A stretch of DNA of 64,000 bases from Tectiglobus sp965223355 (GCA_965223355.1 CBDCWE010000003.1:248001-312000), one strand, 5' to 3'. Shown: positions 26,793 through 35,766, counted from the first letter of the stretch. Numbers and translations: made by a program. The notes: generated by a model not told the origin, from the letters alone.

Positions 26793-27833
26793 ATGCGCTC
26801 CGCCCACATCATCCACACGGTTTCCTGCCATGCCGAAGGCGAGGTCGGCGATGTGATTGTCGGCGGCGTTGCACCGCCGCCGGGCGACACGTTGTGGGCA
26901 CAGTCACGCTGGATCGCAAACGATGAAACCTTGCGCAACATCATGCTGAACGAGCCGCGCGGCGGCGTCTTTCGTCACGTCAATTTGTTGGTTCCGCCGA
27001 AAGACCCCCGCGCCGCCATGGGCTTTATCATCATGGAGCCGATCCACACGCCGCCAATGTCGGGCTCCAACGCCATGTGTGTTGCAACCGTGCTGCTGGA
27101 CACCGGCATTGTCAGCATGAGCGAGCCGACGACCACGTTCCATCTCGAAGCACCGTCCGGTTTGGTGCGCGTCACGGCCGCGTGCCGGGCCGGCAAGGCC
27201 GAGCGTGTGACAATCCGCAACGTGGCCTCGTTTGCCGACAAGCTGGCCGTGCCGCTGGACGTCGAAGGCCTTGGCACGTTGACGGTCGACACCGCCTATG
27301 GCGGCGACAGTTTCGTGTTGGTCGATGCCGCATCCGCCGGCTTTTCGCTGCGTCCCGACGAAGCCCGAGATCTCGCCGTCACCGGCCAGCGCATCACGGC
27401 CGCGGCCAACGCGCAGCTCGGCTTCTGCCATCCCGAAAACGCGGAGTGGAACCACATTTCGTTCTGCCAGTTCACGATGCCGGTCGAGATGACGTCGGAT
27501 GGGCTGATCGGGCGCAACACCGTTGCCATTGAACCCGGCAAGCTTGACCGTTCGCCCTGCGGCACCGGTTGCTCGGCCCGCATGGCGGTGCTGCATGCCA
27601 AGGGTGAACTCAACGTCGGCGAGGCCTTCATCGCCCGTTCCATCATAAACTCGCGGTTTGATTGCCGCATCGCCGCGCGCACGCAAATCGGCGCCCGCCC
27701 GGCGATCGTGCCCGAACTCACCGGCCGCGCGTGGATCACCGGCACCCACCAACACATGGTTGACCCGCAAGATCCGTGGCCGCACGGCTATCGCCTGTCC
27801 GACACTTGGCCGATGCCGGATGCGACGGGTTGA
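26793..27833 (+). CDS. Proline racemase family protein (hydroxyproline epimerase/dehydratase type, Ser/Cys pair)
   Basis: 346 residues. In proline racemase the two acid/base residues are cysteines in MCGH and DRSPCGTG. Here the first is Ser90 (MSGSNAMCV) and the second is Cys256 (DRSPCGTGCSA). Ser/Cys members have been associated with hydroxyproline epimerisation rather than proline racemisation, so a 3- or 4-hydroxyproline epimerase is my best guess; a trans-3-hydroxyproline dehydratase is also possible. No other hydroxyproline genes are adjacent, although a DHA2 transporter follows. Confidence 0.85.
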   Translation: MRSAHIIHTVSCHAEGEVGDVIVGGVAPPPGDTLWAQSRWIANDETLRNIMLNEPRGGVFRHVNLLVPPKDPRAAMGFIIMEPIHTPPMSGSNAMCVATVLLDTGIVSMSEPTTTFHLEAPSGLVRVTAACRAGKAERVTIRNVASFADKLAVPLDVEGLGTLTVDTAYGGDSFVLVDAASAGFSLRPDEARDLAVTGQRITAAANAQLGFCHPENAEWNHISFCQFTMPVEMTSDGLIGRNTVAIEPGKLDRSPCGTGCSARMAVLHAKGELNVGEAFIARSIINSRFDCRIAARTQIGARPAIVPELTGRAWITGTHQHMVDPQDPWPHGYRLSDTWPMPDATG

Positions 27834-28129
27834 CGAAGTCGGTTTGATCCGCGTCGCTGTTTCAGTTCAACCAACAGATCAGGCAATGATAGACTTTCCG
27901 ACGGATGGCGGACCATGCTGTGGCACGACGATCGCGTGTCCTCGGTCATGAATTCGCTCCCGGCCGTACCGAAATGTGATGCGAAGTCCTGGTTCCTACA
28001 GCGCTGCAGAGTTAGCCGGAACCAGCCCGCTCCCGCGCCCGGCCAGCCCAAGCCCGTGATCTCAGATCGGGTTGGGCGGGGGAGCGGACCGGGATTGTGG
28101 CCCCGCCTTCGGCGGAAATGATCGATCAC
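27834..28129. other. Non-coding stretch with family E palindrome
   Basis: 296 bases between the racemase homologue and the next repeat. At about 28027-28100 it holds CCCGCTCCCGCGCCCGGCC, GATCTCAGATC and GGGCGGGGGAGCGG, a GC-rich imperfect palindrome resembling patches at 35.3 and 49.6 kb. No gene seen. Confidence 0.4.
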
Positions 28130-28266
28130 TAGATCATCTTTGTGCTTTAAGTTGGAACCGCTATTGCGGTTCCAACTTAAAGCACAAAGATGATCGCCAC
28201 TTTAGAGGCGAGCAACCTGCCTTTATTCGGGATCGTTCCGATTCCGAATAAAGGCAGGTTGCTCTA
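28130..28266 (-). repeat. Double-hairpin repeat, family A copy 3
   Basis: A complete 137-bp element, CTAGATCATCTTTG to GGTTGCTCTAA, with TA at both ends. Both hairpins are perfect here: 29-base arms for hairpin 2 and 21-base arms for hairpin 1. It ends 23 bases before the GTG start of the transporter gene, so it shapes that gene's 5' untranslated region. Confidence 0.93.
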
Positions 28267-28288
28267 AGGCACTCAAGGCGTACGAACT

Positions 28289-29776
28289 GTGTGGCTTCTC
28301 ATCACGTGCACGATGGTTACGACCCTCTATGCGACGACGATCACCATCGCCAACGTGTCGTTGCCGCAGATTCAGGGCGCGCTCTCGGCCAGCCCGGACC
28401 AGGTCGCCTGGGTTGTGACCTCGAATTTGATCGCAACGGCTGTCACCATTCCCTTGGCCGGTTGGATCGCGAACCGCTTCGGGCGCCGCCGCGCAATGAT
28501 CTGGGGCACGGCCGGTTTCGCTGCCGCCACCTTGATGTGCGGTCTGTCAACCTCGCTCAGCGAATTAGTGTTCTGGCGGGTCGTGCAATCGGCGTTTGGG
28601 TCGCCGATTACGCCGATCGCGCAATCGGTCGTGATCGACAATTTCACCGGCGACAGGCGCAGCCGGGCGCTCGCGATATATTCAATGGGCGTTGGCATTC
28701 CACCAACGATAGCACCGGTGCTCGGCGGCTATATCAGCCAGGAGATTTCGTGGCGCTGGGTCTTCTTCATTCTGATACCGCTAGCGCTCGTGGCCCTGAT
28801 CGGCACGCTGACGGCGGTCAAACCGGACCCGCCGCAAAAGGACAGAACTAGGCTTGACTGGACCGGCTTTCTCAGCCTGTCCGTCGCGGTCGCCTGTATT
28901 CAGTTGATGCTTGACCGTGGCGAGCGCGCTGAATGGTTCACGTCGACGGAGATCATCATCGAGTGTGCGCTGGCGATCCTATTCGGCTGGATCTTTCTTG
29001 CGCACAGCCTGACCACCGACCGGCCGTTTCTTGACCCGCGCCTGTTGCTTGAGCGCAATTTCGCCTTAGGGATCGGCATCGCAGCGGTTTTCGGCATGTT
29101 GTTCGTGACACCGATGGTGTTGGTTCCAGCCATGCTGCAGCAGTTGCGGGACTTTCCCGAGTTTACCGTCGGAACACTGATTGCGGCACGTGGTGCCGGA
29201 ACCGCGATTTCAATGCTGATCATGATCGCGTTCGCAAACAGCTGGGATCCGCGGATTTTGTTTCTGATCGGCTTCGGCATGCACACCTATGCCGGGCTCG
29301 AGATGGCGAATTTCGACATGAACATTTCAATGTCCGAAGTCGTCTGGGCAATGGCGGTGCAAGGTTTTGGTGTCGGCTGGCTGTGGGTACCGATGTCGCT
29401 CGTCATCTTCTCCAATCTTGACCCACAGCGTTCGGCGGAAGGTGCCGCGATGTTTCATTTCGTGCGCAGCGTTGCCTCGAGCTATTACATATCGGCCAGC
29501 ATCGTGGTGGTGTTTCACACCCAGAAGATCAACTACGCAGAGCTGGTTCGATGGATCAATCCGTTCATGCCGCCGGCCGGTTTCAGCGCGCAACCGGGCG
29601 GTTGGAGCCTGGAGACCACAACCGGGCTGGCCGGCATTGCCGGCGAGGTTGCGCGGCAGGCAACCAACATTGGCTACATCAACAGTTTCAATCTTTACTT
29701 GTGGACATCGTTGATCGTGTATCCGCTGATCGCGCTCATCGTCTGGCCGCCATCGAGCGACCAGACACAATCATGA
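28289..29776 (+). CDS. DHA2-family MFS transporter (EmrB/FarB-like)
   Basis: 495 residues with about 14 predicted membrane segments, the DHA2 drug:H+ antiporter layout. ANVSLPQIQGALSASPDQ and WVVTSNLIATAVTIPLAGWI resemble motif D1 and helix 2 of EmrB, and ANRFGRRRAM is the loop motif A. It exports an unknown compound. The start is GTG at 28289; an in-frame stop inside the family A repeat prevents a longer product. Compared with EmrB relatives it lacks the usual 10-20 residues before helix 1. No membrane-fusion partner (EmrA) is adjacent. Confidence 0.88.
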   Translation: MWLLITCTMVTTLYATTITIANVSLPQIQGALSASPDQVAWVVTSNLIATAVTIPLAGWIANRFGRRRAMIWGTAGFAAATLMCGLSTSLSELVFWRVVQSAFGSPITPIAQSVVIDNFTGDRRSRALAIYSMGVGIPPTIAPVLGGYISQEISWRWVFFILIPLALVALIGTLTAVKPDPPQKDRTRLDWTGFLSLSVAVACIQLMLDRGERAEWFTSTEIIIECALAILFGWIFLAHSLTTDRPFLDPRLLLERNFALGIGIAAVFGMLFVTPMVLVPAMLQQLRDFPEFTVGTLIAARGAGTAISMLIMIAFANSWDPRILFLIGFGMHTYAGLEMANFDMNISMSEVVWAMAVQGFGVGWLWVPMSLVIFSNLDPQRSAEGAAMFHFVRSVASSYYISASIVVVFHTQKINYAELVRWINPFMPPAGFSAQPGGWSLETTTGLAGIAGEVARQATNIGYINSFNLYLWTSLIVYPLIALIVWPPSSDQTQS

Positions 29777-29879
29777 CGGTGCCATGACGGTGCCAATGCG
29801 CAGGAAACGGTCTTGCGCCTGAGGGATTAGGGGCGGACCGGCGGGCCGGAGTTGCCTACCCGCCTCGGACGGCGATCAT

Positions 29880-30032
29880 CTAAGGAGGCTTCAAACAAGT
29901 TTAGGGTCCAGGGGACCGATCCCCTGGTCGGGGTGTTTGAGGGGCTGAAAGCCCCTCAAGGATCGCCGCAACGCGGCGATATGTTAAGGGCGCTACCCTT
30001 TGCAAACCTGAGACTTGTTCAGAGGGTCCCTA
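29880..30032 (-). repeat. Dispersed palindromic repeat, family B copy 3
   Basis: It runs from CTAAGGAGGCTTCAAACAAG to TTGTTCAGAGGGTCCCTA, with TA at each end and similar inverted ends. Inside are the hairpins CCAGGGGACCGATCCCCTGG, GAGGGGCTGAAAGCCCCTC, ATCGCCGCAACGCGGCGAT and AAGGGCGCTACCCTTT. The right TA provides the TAG stop of the unknown gene that ends here. Confidence 0.85.
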
Positions 30033-30629
30033 ACGCGTTTCGGTCCAGCTTTCCGAGAAGGCGAGCGCGCAGGTGCTGAACGGCCGGCCTTCGCGCTCCC
30101 GTGCCCAGGCCTTGCCGGCCGCCCGATTGCCATTGATCGAGAACGATGCTTCGAGCGCCGGCACGAACACCGTGCACAATCCATAAGGCCTGCCGTCCGG
30201 CGTTCCCGGCTGCGTGTGCATCATCATCGGATCGCGCATGTTCGACCACCGGCACACGATCTCATCACTGCCGGCTGTGATCGTTTCCGAATAGGCCTTC
30301 AGCGGATCGCCGGACTTTGCAAAACTGGCGTCGATAACGGCGATGCTTTGATCCTTAAGCTCAGGTGTCAGCACGCCCTGGATGGTGCTTTGCAGCCACC
30401 GCGTCATGGCAACGTTGTCGGTGTAGATGCGCCACGCATTGTCGGTCAACTCGCTGTTGGCAAACAGCACGTGACCGGGACCGGCCGGGCAGAACGTCAT
30501 CCGCCAGAAACTGATCGTGGTCGTGAACTCATCGTTGTCTTCGCCCGCGAGCCGAACAAACGGGTTTTCGCCGGTCATCAGAATATGGTTGGGATCGATG
30601 ATTGATGGCGGAATTGTCATGGTTGTCAT
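30030..30629 (-). CDS. Conserved-type hypothetical protein
   Basis: 199 residues, soluble, no signal peptide. I do not recognise the family. Features seen: an N-terminal IIDPNHILMTGENPFVRLAG, a Trp- and acid-rich central region (NAWRIYTDNVAMTRWLQ) and a C-terminus ending SESWTETR. Codon bias is like that of neighbouring genes, and two ATGs with the context MTTMTIPP begin it. The TAG stop coincides with the end of a family B repeat. A role with the upstream racemase or transporter cannot be argued. Confidence 0.68.
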   Translation of the reverse strand: MTTMTIPPSIIDPNHILMTGENPFVRLAGEDNDEFTTTISFWRMTFCPAGPGHVLFANSELTDNAWRIYTDNVAMTRWLQSTIQGVLTPELKDQSIAVIDASFAKSGDPLKAYSETITAGSDEIVCRWSNMRDPMMMHTQPGTPDGRPYGLCTVFVPALEASFSINGNRAAGKAWAREREGRPFSTCALAFSESWTETR

Positions 30630-30671
30630 GGCCGGCTCCGGGGTTCAACTGCGCAACTTGGATGGTCAAGT

Positions 30672-30808
30672 TAGATCATCGTGCTTTAAGTTGGAACCGC
30701 AATGGCGGTTCCAACTTAAAGCACAAAGATGATCGCCACTTTAGAGGCGAGCAACTTTCTGCCTTTATTCGGGATCGTTCCGATTCCGAATAAAGGCAGG
30801 TTGCTCTA
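30672..30808 (-). repeat. Double-hairpin repeat, family A copy 4
   Basis: A complete 137-bp element from TTAGATCATCGTGC to GGTTGCTCTAG, with TA at both ends. It lies upstream of the unknown protein gene and downstream of the DUF1194 gene, both on the minus strand. Confidence 0.93.
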
Positions 30809-30904
30809 GCATGGCGACATGGCCGCATCGATGCTTTAATGGCCGGCCAGGACGACAACCGAATGGCCGGCGAGGACGACGACCGCCAGCCGCAGCGCGC
30901 CTGT

Positions 30905-31639
30905 TCACGATAGCAACTGCTGATCGATCTCCTTGATCAACTTCTTTAGAATGGCGACGGCGTAGGCCTCATAGTCGTGCGCCTTGATCACGAATGCGCC
31001 GGCGCCGCCAATCACGGTTTCGCGATAATAGCGATCGAGCCACGGTGTTTCGTTGAGGATTGCAAGACCGTTGACGGTGATGCCGGCGAGCACCGCCCGG
31101 TCGCGCGCGCGTTGCGGTTCGTATCCGACGTTGTCCATGCCGTCGCCGGAAATATCGATAACGTGGCGCGGCGATTGAAACGGCGCCGACAGCGCCAAAT
31201 CGGTGCAAAAGTCGATCACGCCCGAGAGGTGCGTTCGGCTGTTGAGATAGGCGCGCGGCGCGCGCAACAGATCCTGACTGAAACGGCCGGCGCTGGCAGC
31301 ATCGCCGACGACGTGCCAGGGCACCGAAACGTCCTGGCGCCCGGCGCCGGCCCACTGCACCGCGACAATTGCGATGCGTTTGCGCGCGCCCCGCTCGATC
31401 GTCGCGAGCACCGCGGGGTGGACGATGGCCTGCGCCAGACCGTTGCGCTGGAGTTGGAATTCGCGATCATCGACGCTGCCGGAAACATCGAGCGCAAGGA
31501 CGAGCACGAGATCGACCGTCAGTGCAGCGCGCGTTGAACCCTTGAGCGGTGCCAGGACGAGGCCGGCTGCGGTGCCGAGCGCCAACAACACCCGCAGCGG
31601 TTTGCGGCATACGGGCGTCGATGACATCCAATGCAGCAT
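30905..31639 (-). CDS. DUF1194 domain-containing secreted VWA-like protein
   Basis: 244 residues. A signal segment (about 15-38) is followed by a VWA-like domain with DVSGSVD at residues 51-57, VIDISGDGMDN further on and a C-terminal ETVIGGAGAFV stretch, the pattern of DUF1194 proteins common in Rhizobiales and Rhodobacterales. It is probably periplasmic. It may instead start at the ATG at 31627. Function unknown; a second, unrelated-looking VWA protein is at 15 kb. Confidence 0.86.
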   Translation of the reverse strand: MLHWMSSTPVCRKPLRVLLALGTAAGLVLAPLKGSTRAALTVDLVLVLALDVSGSVDDREFQLQRNGLAQAIVHPAVLATIERGARKRIAIVAVQWAGAGRQDVSVPWHVVGDAASAGRFSQDLLRAPRAYLNSRTHLSGVIDFCTDLALSAPFQSPRHVIDISGDGMDNVGYEPQRARDRAVLAGITVNGLAILNETPWLDRYYRETVIGGAGAFVIKAHDYEAYAVAILKKLIKEIDQQLLS

Positions 31640-31829
31640 GCGGCCCGATCCTCTCTGCCGGTATCGAGAAGATCATCATGGCGCAAGACGTCTTACATGC
31701 CAACATCCGCCGGTTAGGCCGGCCAACTTGCCGATATCGCAGCCAATCCAGCTGGCTTTCAGGTTCCCGAGCCGCTGCCGCTTGCAAAACGGGATGGGAT
31801 CGATCTCAGCTGAACACGCTCAAGCCAGG

Positions 31830-32147
31830 CTACGAGTGCGGACAGGCATCCTTGGAGATCGCCCAGGACGGGTTGTTTACGATCGATTCGCACTTGGCCA
31901 TCACCAGCTTGCCTCTGTACTTCATGCACACAGACTTCCCGATCGGGACGTTCTGGCCATCATAAAGGCACGAACAGACCCGCGCGGTTGCTGGAAGTTT
32001 GGGCTGCTGCTGTGAGGGCCATTGCCGCTTCGACATTTGCCCTTCGGAGGCGGACTGCGCCACGGCCAGTTGGCTTGCGCCGGCAATGGCGAGGGCACTA
32101 ACCGCGCTCAATAGCATCAGTCGAAGACGGCCATTTTGGATAAGCAT
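31830..32147 (-). CDS. Small secreted cysteine-containing protein
   Basis: 105 residues from the ATG at 32147, which has AGGAGA upstream; the frame to 32225 is not used. A signal peptide (1-26, ending AVA-QS) is followed by a Gln-rich linker, then a short domain with CSCLYDGQNVPIGKSVC, AKCESI and a final CPHS. The five to six cysteines suggest disulfides in the periplasm. Family not recognised. Confidence 0.7.
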   Translation of the reverse strand: MLIQNGRLRLMLLSAVSALAIAGASQLAVAQSASEGQMSKRQWPSQQQPKLPATARVCSCLYDGQNVPIGKSVCMKYRGKLVMAKCESIVNNPSWAISKDACPHS

Positions 32148-32470
32148 GGGTCCTATCTCCTCTCGACCTACATTGCAGTTTGCCGACAACCGGAAACGGT
32201 CATGCGCCGTGCTTGACCAAACCACGCCGGCATCGGCGGCAAACCTATGAGGTTATCATGATAGAACTTCGGACAATGGGCAAGTTGCGCGGGATCAAAT
32301 TGGTGACTGGCCTCGCGCCACCGGACCATCCGGCGGCCACCCGGCGACCGCCTGGCGACAAGCCGGCGATCACTCGGGGTTCGCCGGCGCGCCCGCAACG
32401 TGTTTGACAACGCGCTTGAGCCCCGCCCGGTGGGCCGACTTAAACCGCTCTCTTGCCCCTCGCAAGGTGC
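32148..32470. other. Non-coding stretch
   Basis: 323 bases between the small secreted protein and ybaB. It is rich in CGGCG and CCGGCG runs, with no believable frame and no recognised repeat family. Confidence 0.35.
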
Positions 32471-32791
32471 TCACCACAACTTGAGACCCGGCGGCAGCGG
32501 CAGCTCGCCGGCCATGTCCTTCATCTTTTCCTGATTGGCGGCATCGACCTTCGCCTTGGCATCCTGAACGGCTGCAATGACGAGGTCCTCGACGATCTCG
32601 GTTTCATCCGGTTTCATCAGCGTGGGGTCGATCTTGAGGCCGCGAATCTCGCCCTTGCCGTTGAGTGTAACGCTGACCATGCCGGCCCCGGACTGTCCTG
32701 TAATCTCCTGGTTCTCAAGCTCCTGCTGCATTTGCTGCATCTTCGCCTGCATTTCTTGAACCTGTTTCATCATGCCCATCAGGTCGCGCAT
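32471..32791 (-). CDS. ybaB: YbaB/EbfC family nucleoid-associated protein
   Basis: 106-residue DNA-binding protein, typically encoded next to dnaX. It has the N-terminal helix with MMKQVQEMQAKMQQMQQELE and the conserved core VSVTLNGKGEIRGLKIDP. The ATG at 32791 has AAGGAA upstream; the longer frame is not used. It follows dnaX on the same strand after about 155 bases that contain a family D repeat. The usual third gene, recR, is absent here. Confidence 0.92.
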   Translation of the reverse strand: MRDLMGMMKQVQEMQAKMQQMQQELENQEITGQSGAGMVSVTLNGKGEIRGLKIDPTLMKPDETEIVEDLVIAAVQDAKAKVDAANQEKMKDMAGELPLPPGLKLW

Positions 32792-32904
32792 TTGGTATTC
32801 CTTGTTTGGTGACAACCTCTGGTTGTTCGCTGCGAGATCATTTCCGCTGTTCAAGCGGGTCTGCGTTGCCGGCCCACTCGCCGATAAGATCATCGGCTTG
32901 GGGT

Positions 32905-32947
32905 TGCCAAATCGGCGCCAATGTACCCGGATTTATGAGTTTACGGC
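32905..32947 (+). repeat. Family D repeat copy 1
   Basis: CCAAATCGGCGCCAATGTAC followed by CCGGATTTATGAGTTTACGG, in the gap between dnaX and ybaB. Closely similar 40-45-bp sequences occur near 35.0 and 58.75 kb, and shorter relatives near 35.2 and 36.7 kb. Confidence 0.7.
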
Positions 32948-34666
32948 CTAATCATTGTTTGTCGTACCACCGTCACTCTCGAACGGTTGAATATCCGTAA
33001 TCTCCGCATCGGGAAAGGCATCCAGCACCGCGGCGACCGCCGGATGCTGCTTGAGTTCGGCAACCTCGGCGGCGCGCTGTTCACGGCGCACCTCGCCAAT
33101 CGGGCGCTCGCCCCTGTCACGTCCGACGATGGCAATCCAGCGCTCGCCGGTCCACCGCGTCAGCTTTTCGCCAATCTCGCCGGCAAGTCCCTTCGGCGCT
33201 CCCTCGACCGGATAGAACTCGATTTTGCCGGGCTCGAACCTGATCAGGCTGACATGCTCTTCGAGATGCAGTTTGAGCATTGCATCGCGCTTTTCGCCGA
33301 CCAGCTGGACAACCTCGGTGAAGCTTTGCGGGCCGGCGACCGGCGGCTTTGTCGCGCCAATCGCGATTGGTTCAGCGGCTGCGCTCGCAACCGCCTGCGC
33401 GGCCGGCCCCCCGCCTGACCTGGCCGGCGCTCCGCCGTTGCCGACGGCTTGGTCGGCACGCGGCGCCTTTGTCCCGCCATCGCCGAGCGCCTTGATCAGT
33501 TCGTCCGGCGTTGGCAGGTCGGCGGTGTGGGCAATGCGGATCAGCACCATTTCGGCGGCGGTGCCCGGATTGGGCGCGCGGCCGGCTTCGTCAATGCCTT
33601 TCAACAGCATTTGCCAGATCCGCGACAGGATCGGGATCGAAAGGGTGGCTGCAAGATCGCCCGCGCGCTGCTTTTCCTGTCCTGAAAGCGCCTCGCCGCC
33701 GGCGTCCGGTCCGGCGATCTTGGTGCGTGTCGTGGCGTGAACCACATCCGCGAGATCACTGAGAACCTGCACCGGGTCAGCGCCATCGCGGTCGAGCGCC
33801 GTCAAGTGCGCGAGCGCCTGTCCGGTGTCGCCTTTAAGCAGGATCTCGAAAAGATCGAAGATCCGCCCGCGGTCGGCAAGTCCGAGCATCGCCCTGACGC
33901 CGTCGACATCGACGTTGCCCTGACCCATCGCGATGGCTTGATCGAGGATCGACAGGCCATCGCGCACCGACCCTTCAGAAGCCCGCGCGATCAGCCGCAA
34001 CGCATCGTCTGTGGCTACCGCACCTTCTGCTTTGGCGATGCGCGCGAAGTGGGCGATCAGCGCGGCCACATCCACGCGCCGCAGGTCAAATCGCTGGCAG
34101 CGCGAAAGAACGGTGACGGGAACCTTGCGCACTTCGGTTGTCGCAAAGATGAACTTCACGTGCCCGGGCGGTTCTTCGAGCGTCTTCAACAGCGCATTGA
34201 AGGCGCCTTTCGACAGCATGTGAACTTCGTCGATGACATACACCTTGTAGCGCGCCACCAATGGCTTATACCGCGCGCTTTCGATGATTTCGCGAATGTT
34301 GTCGACGCCGGTGTTTGAGGCCGCGTCCATCTCGATCACGTCGGGGTGACGCGACCGGATGATATCGCGGCAATGCTCGCCGTAGCCGTCGAGATCGACC
34401 GTCGGTTTATCGGCAATTCCCGCGCCGGAATAGTTGAGCGCGCGGGCAAGAATGCGCGCCGTCGTGGTTTTGCCAACGCCGCGCACACCGGTCAGCATAT
34501 AACCTTGCGCAATCCGGTCGGACGCAAAGGCGTTGCGCAATGTCGTCACCATCGCGTCCTGGCCGATCAGATCCTTGAATGATTCCGGGCGATATTTGCG
34601 GGCAAGGACGACGTATGCCGCGGCCTCATCCGCCATATCGAAGCCTGCCTGCTGGTCCTCTGACAT
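32948..34666 (-). CDS. dnaX: DNA polymerase III subunits gamma and tau
   Basis: Clamp-loader ATPase of the replicase, 572 residues. Walker A is GVRGVGKT at 60-67, and VIDEVHMLSKGAFNALLKTL and the SRC arginine-finger motif follow. The zinc finger of E. coli DnaX is not conserved: only Cys99 (GYGEHCRDI) remains, within a KPTVDLDGYGEH stretch as in many Rhizobiales. The region 400-460 is a Gly/Ala linker before the tau domain. ATG at 34666 has GAGG six bases upstream. No frameshift site was sought in detail. Confidence 0.95.
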   Translation of the reverse strand: MSEDQQAGFDMADEAAAYVVLARKYRPESFKDLIGQDAMVTTLRNAFASDRIAQGYMLTGVRGVGKTTTARILARALNYSGAGIADKPTVDLDGYGEHCRDIIRSRHPDVIEMDAASNTGVDNIREIIESARYKPLVARYKVYVIDEVHMLSKGAFNALLKTLEEPPGHVKFIFATTEVRKVPVTVLSRCQRFDLRRVDVAALIAHFARIAKAEGAVATDDALRLIARASEGSVRDGLSILDQAIAMGQGNVDVDGVRAMLGLADRGRIFDLFEILLKGDTGQALAHLTALDRDGADPVQVLSDLADVVHATTRTKIAGPDAGGEALSGQEKQRAGDLAATLSIPILSRIWQMLLKGIDEAGRAPNPGTAAEMVLIRIAHTADLPTPDELIKALGDGGTKAPRADQAVGNGGAPARSGGGPAAQAVASAAAEPIAIGATKPPVAGPQSFTEVVQLVGEKRDAMLKLHLEEHVSLIRFEPGKIEFYPVEGAPKGLAGEIGEKLTRWTGERWIAIVGRDRGERPIGEVRREQRAAEVAELKQHPAVAAVLDAFPDAEITDIQPFESDGGTTNND

Positions 34667-34825
34667 CGACTGCCTCACGCTAGATCAAGTCCGCCAGAAG
34701 CGGAGACGGCCTGGTGGTCCGTCACCGACACTTGGTTGTCAACCACGGTCGCCGCAAAACCAGGCAACTCTTCAGACCGTGTTCCGGGCCGACCAACGCG
34801 ATCCGACCGGCACCCGGAGACAAGC

Positions 34826-34843
34826 GTCTGATCCAGACCACTA
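34826..34843 (-). repeat. Family C type end abutting family A copy 5
   Basis: On the minus strand it reads TAGTGGTCTGGATCAGAC, close to the complete family C end TAGTGGTCTGTATCACTT. It shares its TA with the start of the family A repeat. Confidence 0.5.
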
Positions 34844-34976
34844 GAGCAACCTGCCTTTATTCGGAATCGGAACGATCCTGAATAAAGGCAGAAAGTTGCT
34901 CGCCTCTAAAGTGGCGATCATCCTTGTGCTTTAAGTCGGAACCGCCATTGCGAGTCCGACCAAAGGCGGGTTGCTT
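34842..34976 (+). repeat. Double-hairpin repeat, family A copy 5 (decayed)
   Basis: Hairpin 1 is intact (TAGAGCAACCTGCC to GTTGCTC). In hairpin 2 the right arm has lost pairing: TAAGTCGGAACCGCCATTGC is followed by GAGTCCGACCAAAGG. Upstream of it, 34667-34841 holds no gene. Confidence 0.85.
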
Positions 34977-34978
34977 TG

Positions 34979-35040
34979 GACCGTAAGCTCATAGACCCGG
35001 GCACATTGGCGCCGATTTGGCGATGATATGCAAGGCCCGG
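34979..35040 (-). repeat. Family D repeat copy 2
   Basis: GACCGTAAGCTCATAGACCC then GGGCACATTGGCGCCGATTT, the reverse of copy 1. It shares the extension ATATGCAAGG with the copy at 58.75 kb. Confidence 0.65.
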
Positions 35041-35348
35041 TACCGCCGACGGGCCGGTTGTCCGTTCGCGTCGCGCAACACTGAAGATCACAGTGCCAAA
35101 CCGGCGGCCGCAGGATAGCGCCAATTTGCTGCGCTGCGCCAAGGATTTGAAAATCAACCACATCGTCGCTATCCTCGCACCTGGCAGCGACGCAAATTAC
35201 CCGATACCAACGCGTCCGGAGTCATGAGTTTACGGCCTGGATCCTGTCCACTTAAGGCAGAATCACCGTACCATTTCGCTGCCCCGCCCGGCCAGCCCCC
35301 GATCGCACATGAGATCATGGGCTTGGGGCGGCCGGGCGGGAGATGGAT
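35041..35348. other. Non-coding stretch with family D and E fragments
   Basis: No gene. At 35193-35238 GATACCAACGCGTCCGG and TCATGAGTTTACGGCC resemble family D. At about 35275-35341 CCCGCCCGGCC, GAGATCATGGGCTTGGGG and GGCCGGGCGGG form a family E palindrome that ends in the ribosome site of the next gene. Confidence 0.45.
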
Positions 35349-35687
35349 ATGGCCTTGCAACGGGCAATACTGGAACTCGGTGCCGGCACCGCACTCCATG
35401 GCGGCGACTCGACCAAAGCGGCCGTGCGCGCCGTCGATGATGCACTCTATCACAGCTCGTTGTCGTTTCTGCGCGCCCTCAACATCGACCCGGCCGATAT
35501 GCACGTCACGGTCACTATCGGCGTGCAGCGCCCCGGCGAAGTCGACGTCGAGGCCGTCAAGGCGCGCCTGCCGCACGGAAAAGTCACGGTCAAAGTCGTC
35601 AAAGGCGGCCTCGACGTGCCGGATCCCGAGGCGGATGATCTGACCGTCATTGCCAGCGCCGGCATCGAAGTCCATATCGACCACTAG
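35349..35687 (+). CDS. Lin0512 family protein (copy 1)
   Basis: 112-residue member of the Lin0512 family of unknown function. The conserved core GGDSTKAAVRAVDDALY and the HVTVTIGVQRP strand are diagnostic. GGCGGGAG lies seven bases before the ATG at 35349, which also matches the MAL start of its paralogue at 56408, so it is preferred over the ATG at 35343. The fold looks like a small alpha/beta protein that binds a ring-shaped oligomer partner or itself. The TAG stop is formed by the start of a family A repeat. Confidence 0.86.
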   Translation: MALQRAILELGAGTALHGGDSTKAAVRAVDDALYHSSLSFLRALNIDPADMHVTVTIGVQRPGEVDVEAVKARLPHGKVTVKVVKGGLDVPDPEADDLTVIASAGIEVHIDH

Positions 35688-35766
35688 AGCAACCTGCCTT
35701 TATTCGGAATCGGAACGATCCCGAATAAAGGCAGGTTGCTCGCCTCTAAAGTGGCGATCATCGTGC
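35685..35766 (+). repeat. Family A copy 6 (half element)
   Basis: Hairpin 1 is complete and perfect (arms GAGCAACCTGCC... and ...GGCAGGTTGCTC). The spacer CCTCTAAAGTGGCGATCATC follows and the sequence departs after GTGC, so hairpin 2 is missing. Its first bases are the TAG stop of the Lin0512 gene, and it lies 37 bases before the TerB-like start. Confidence 0.9.
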
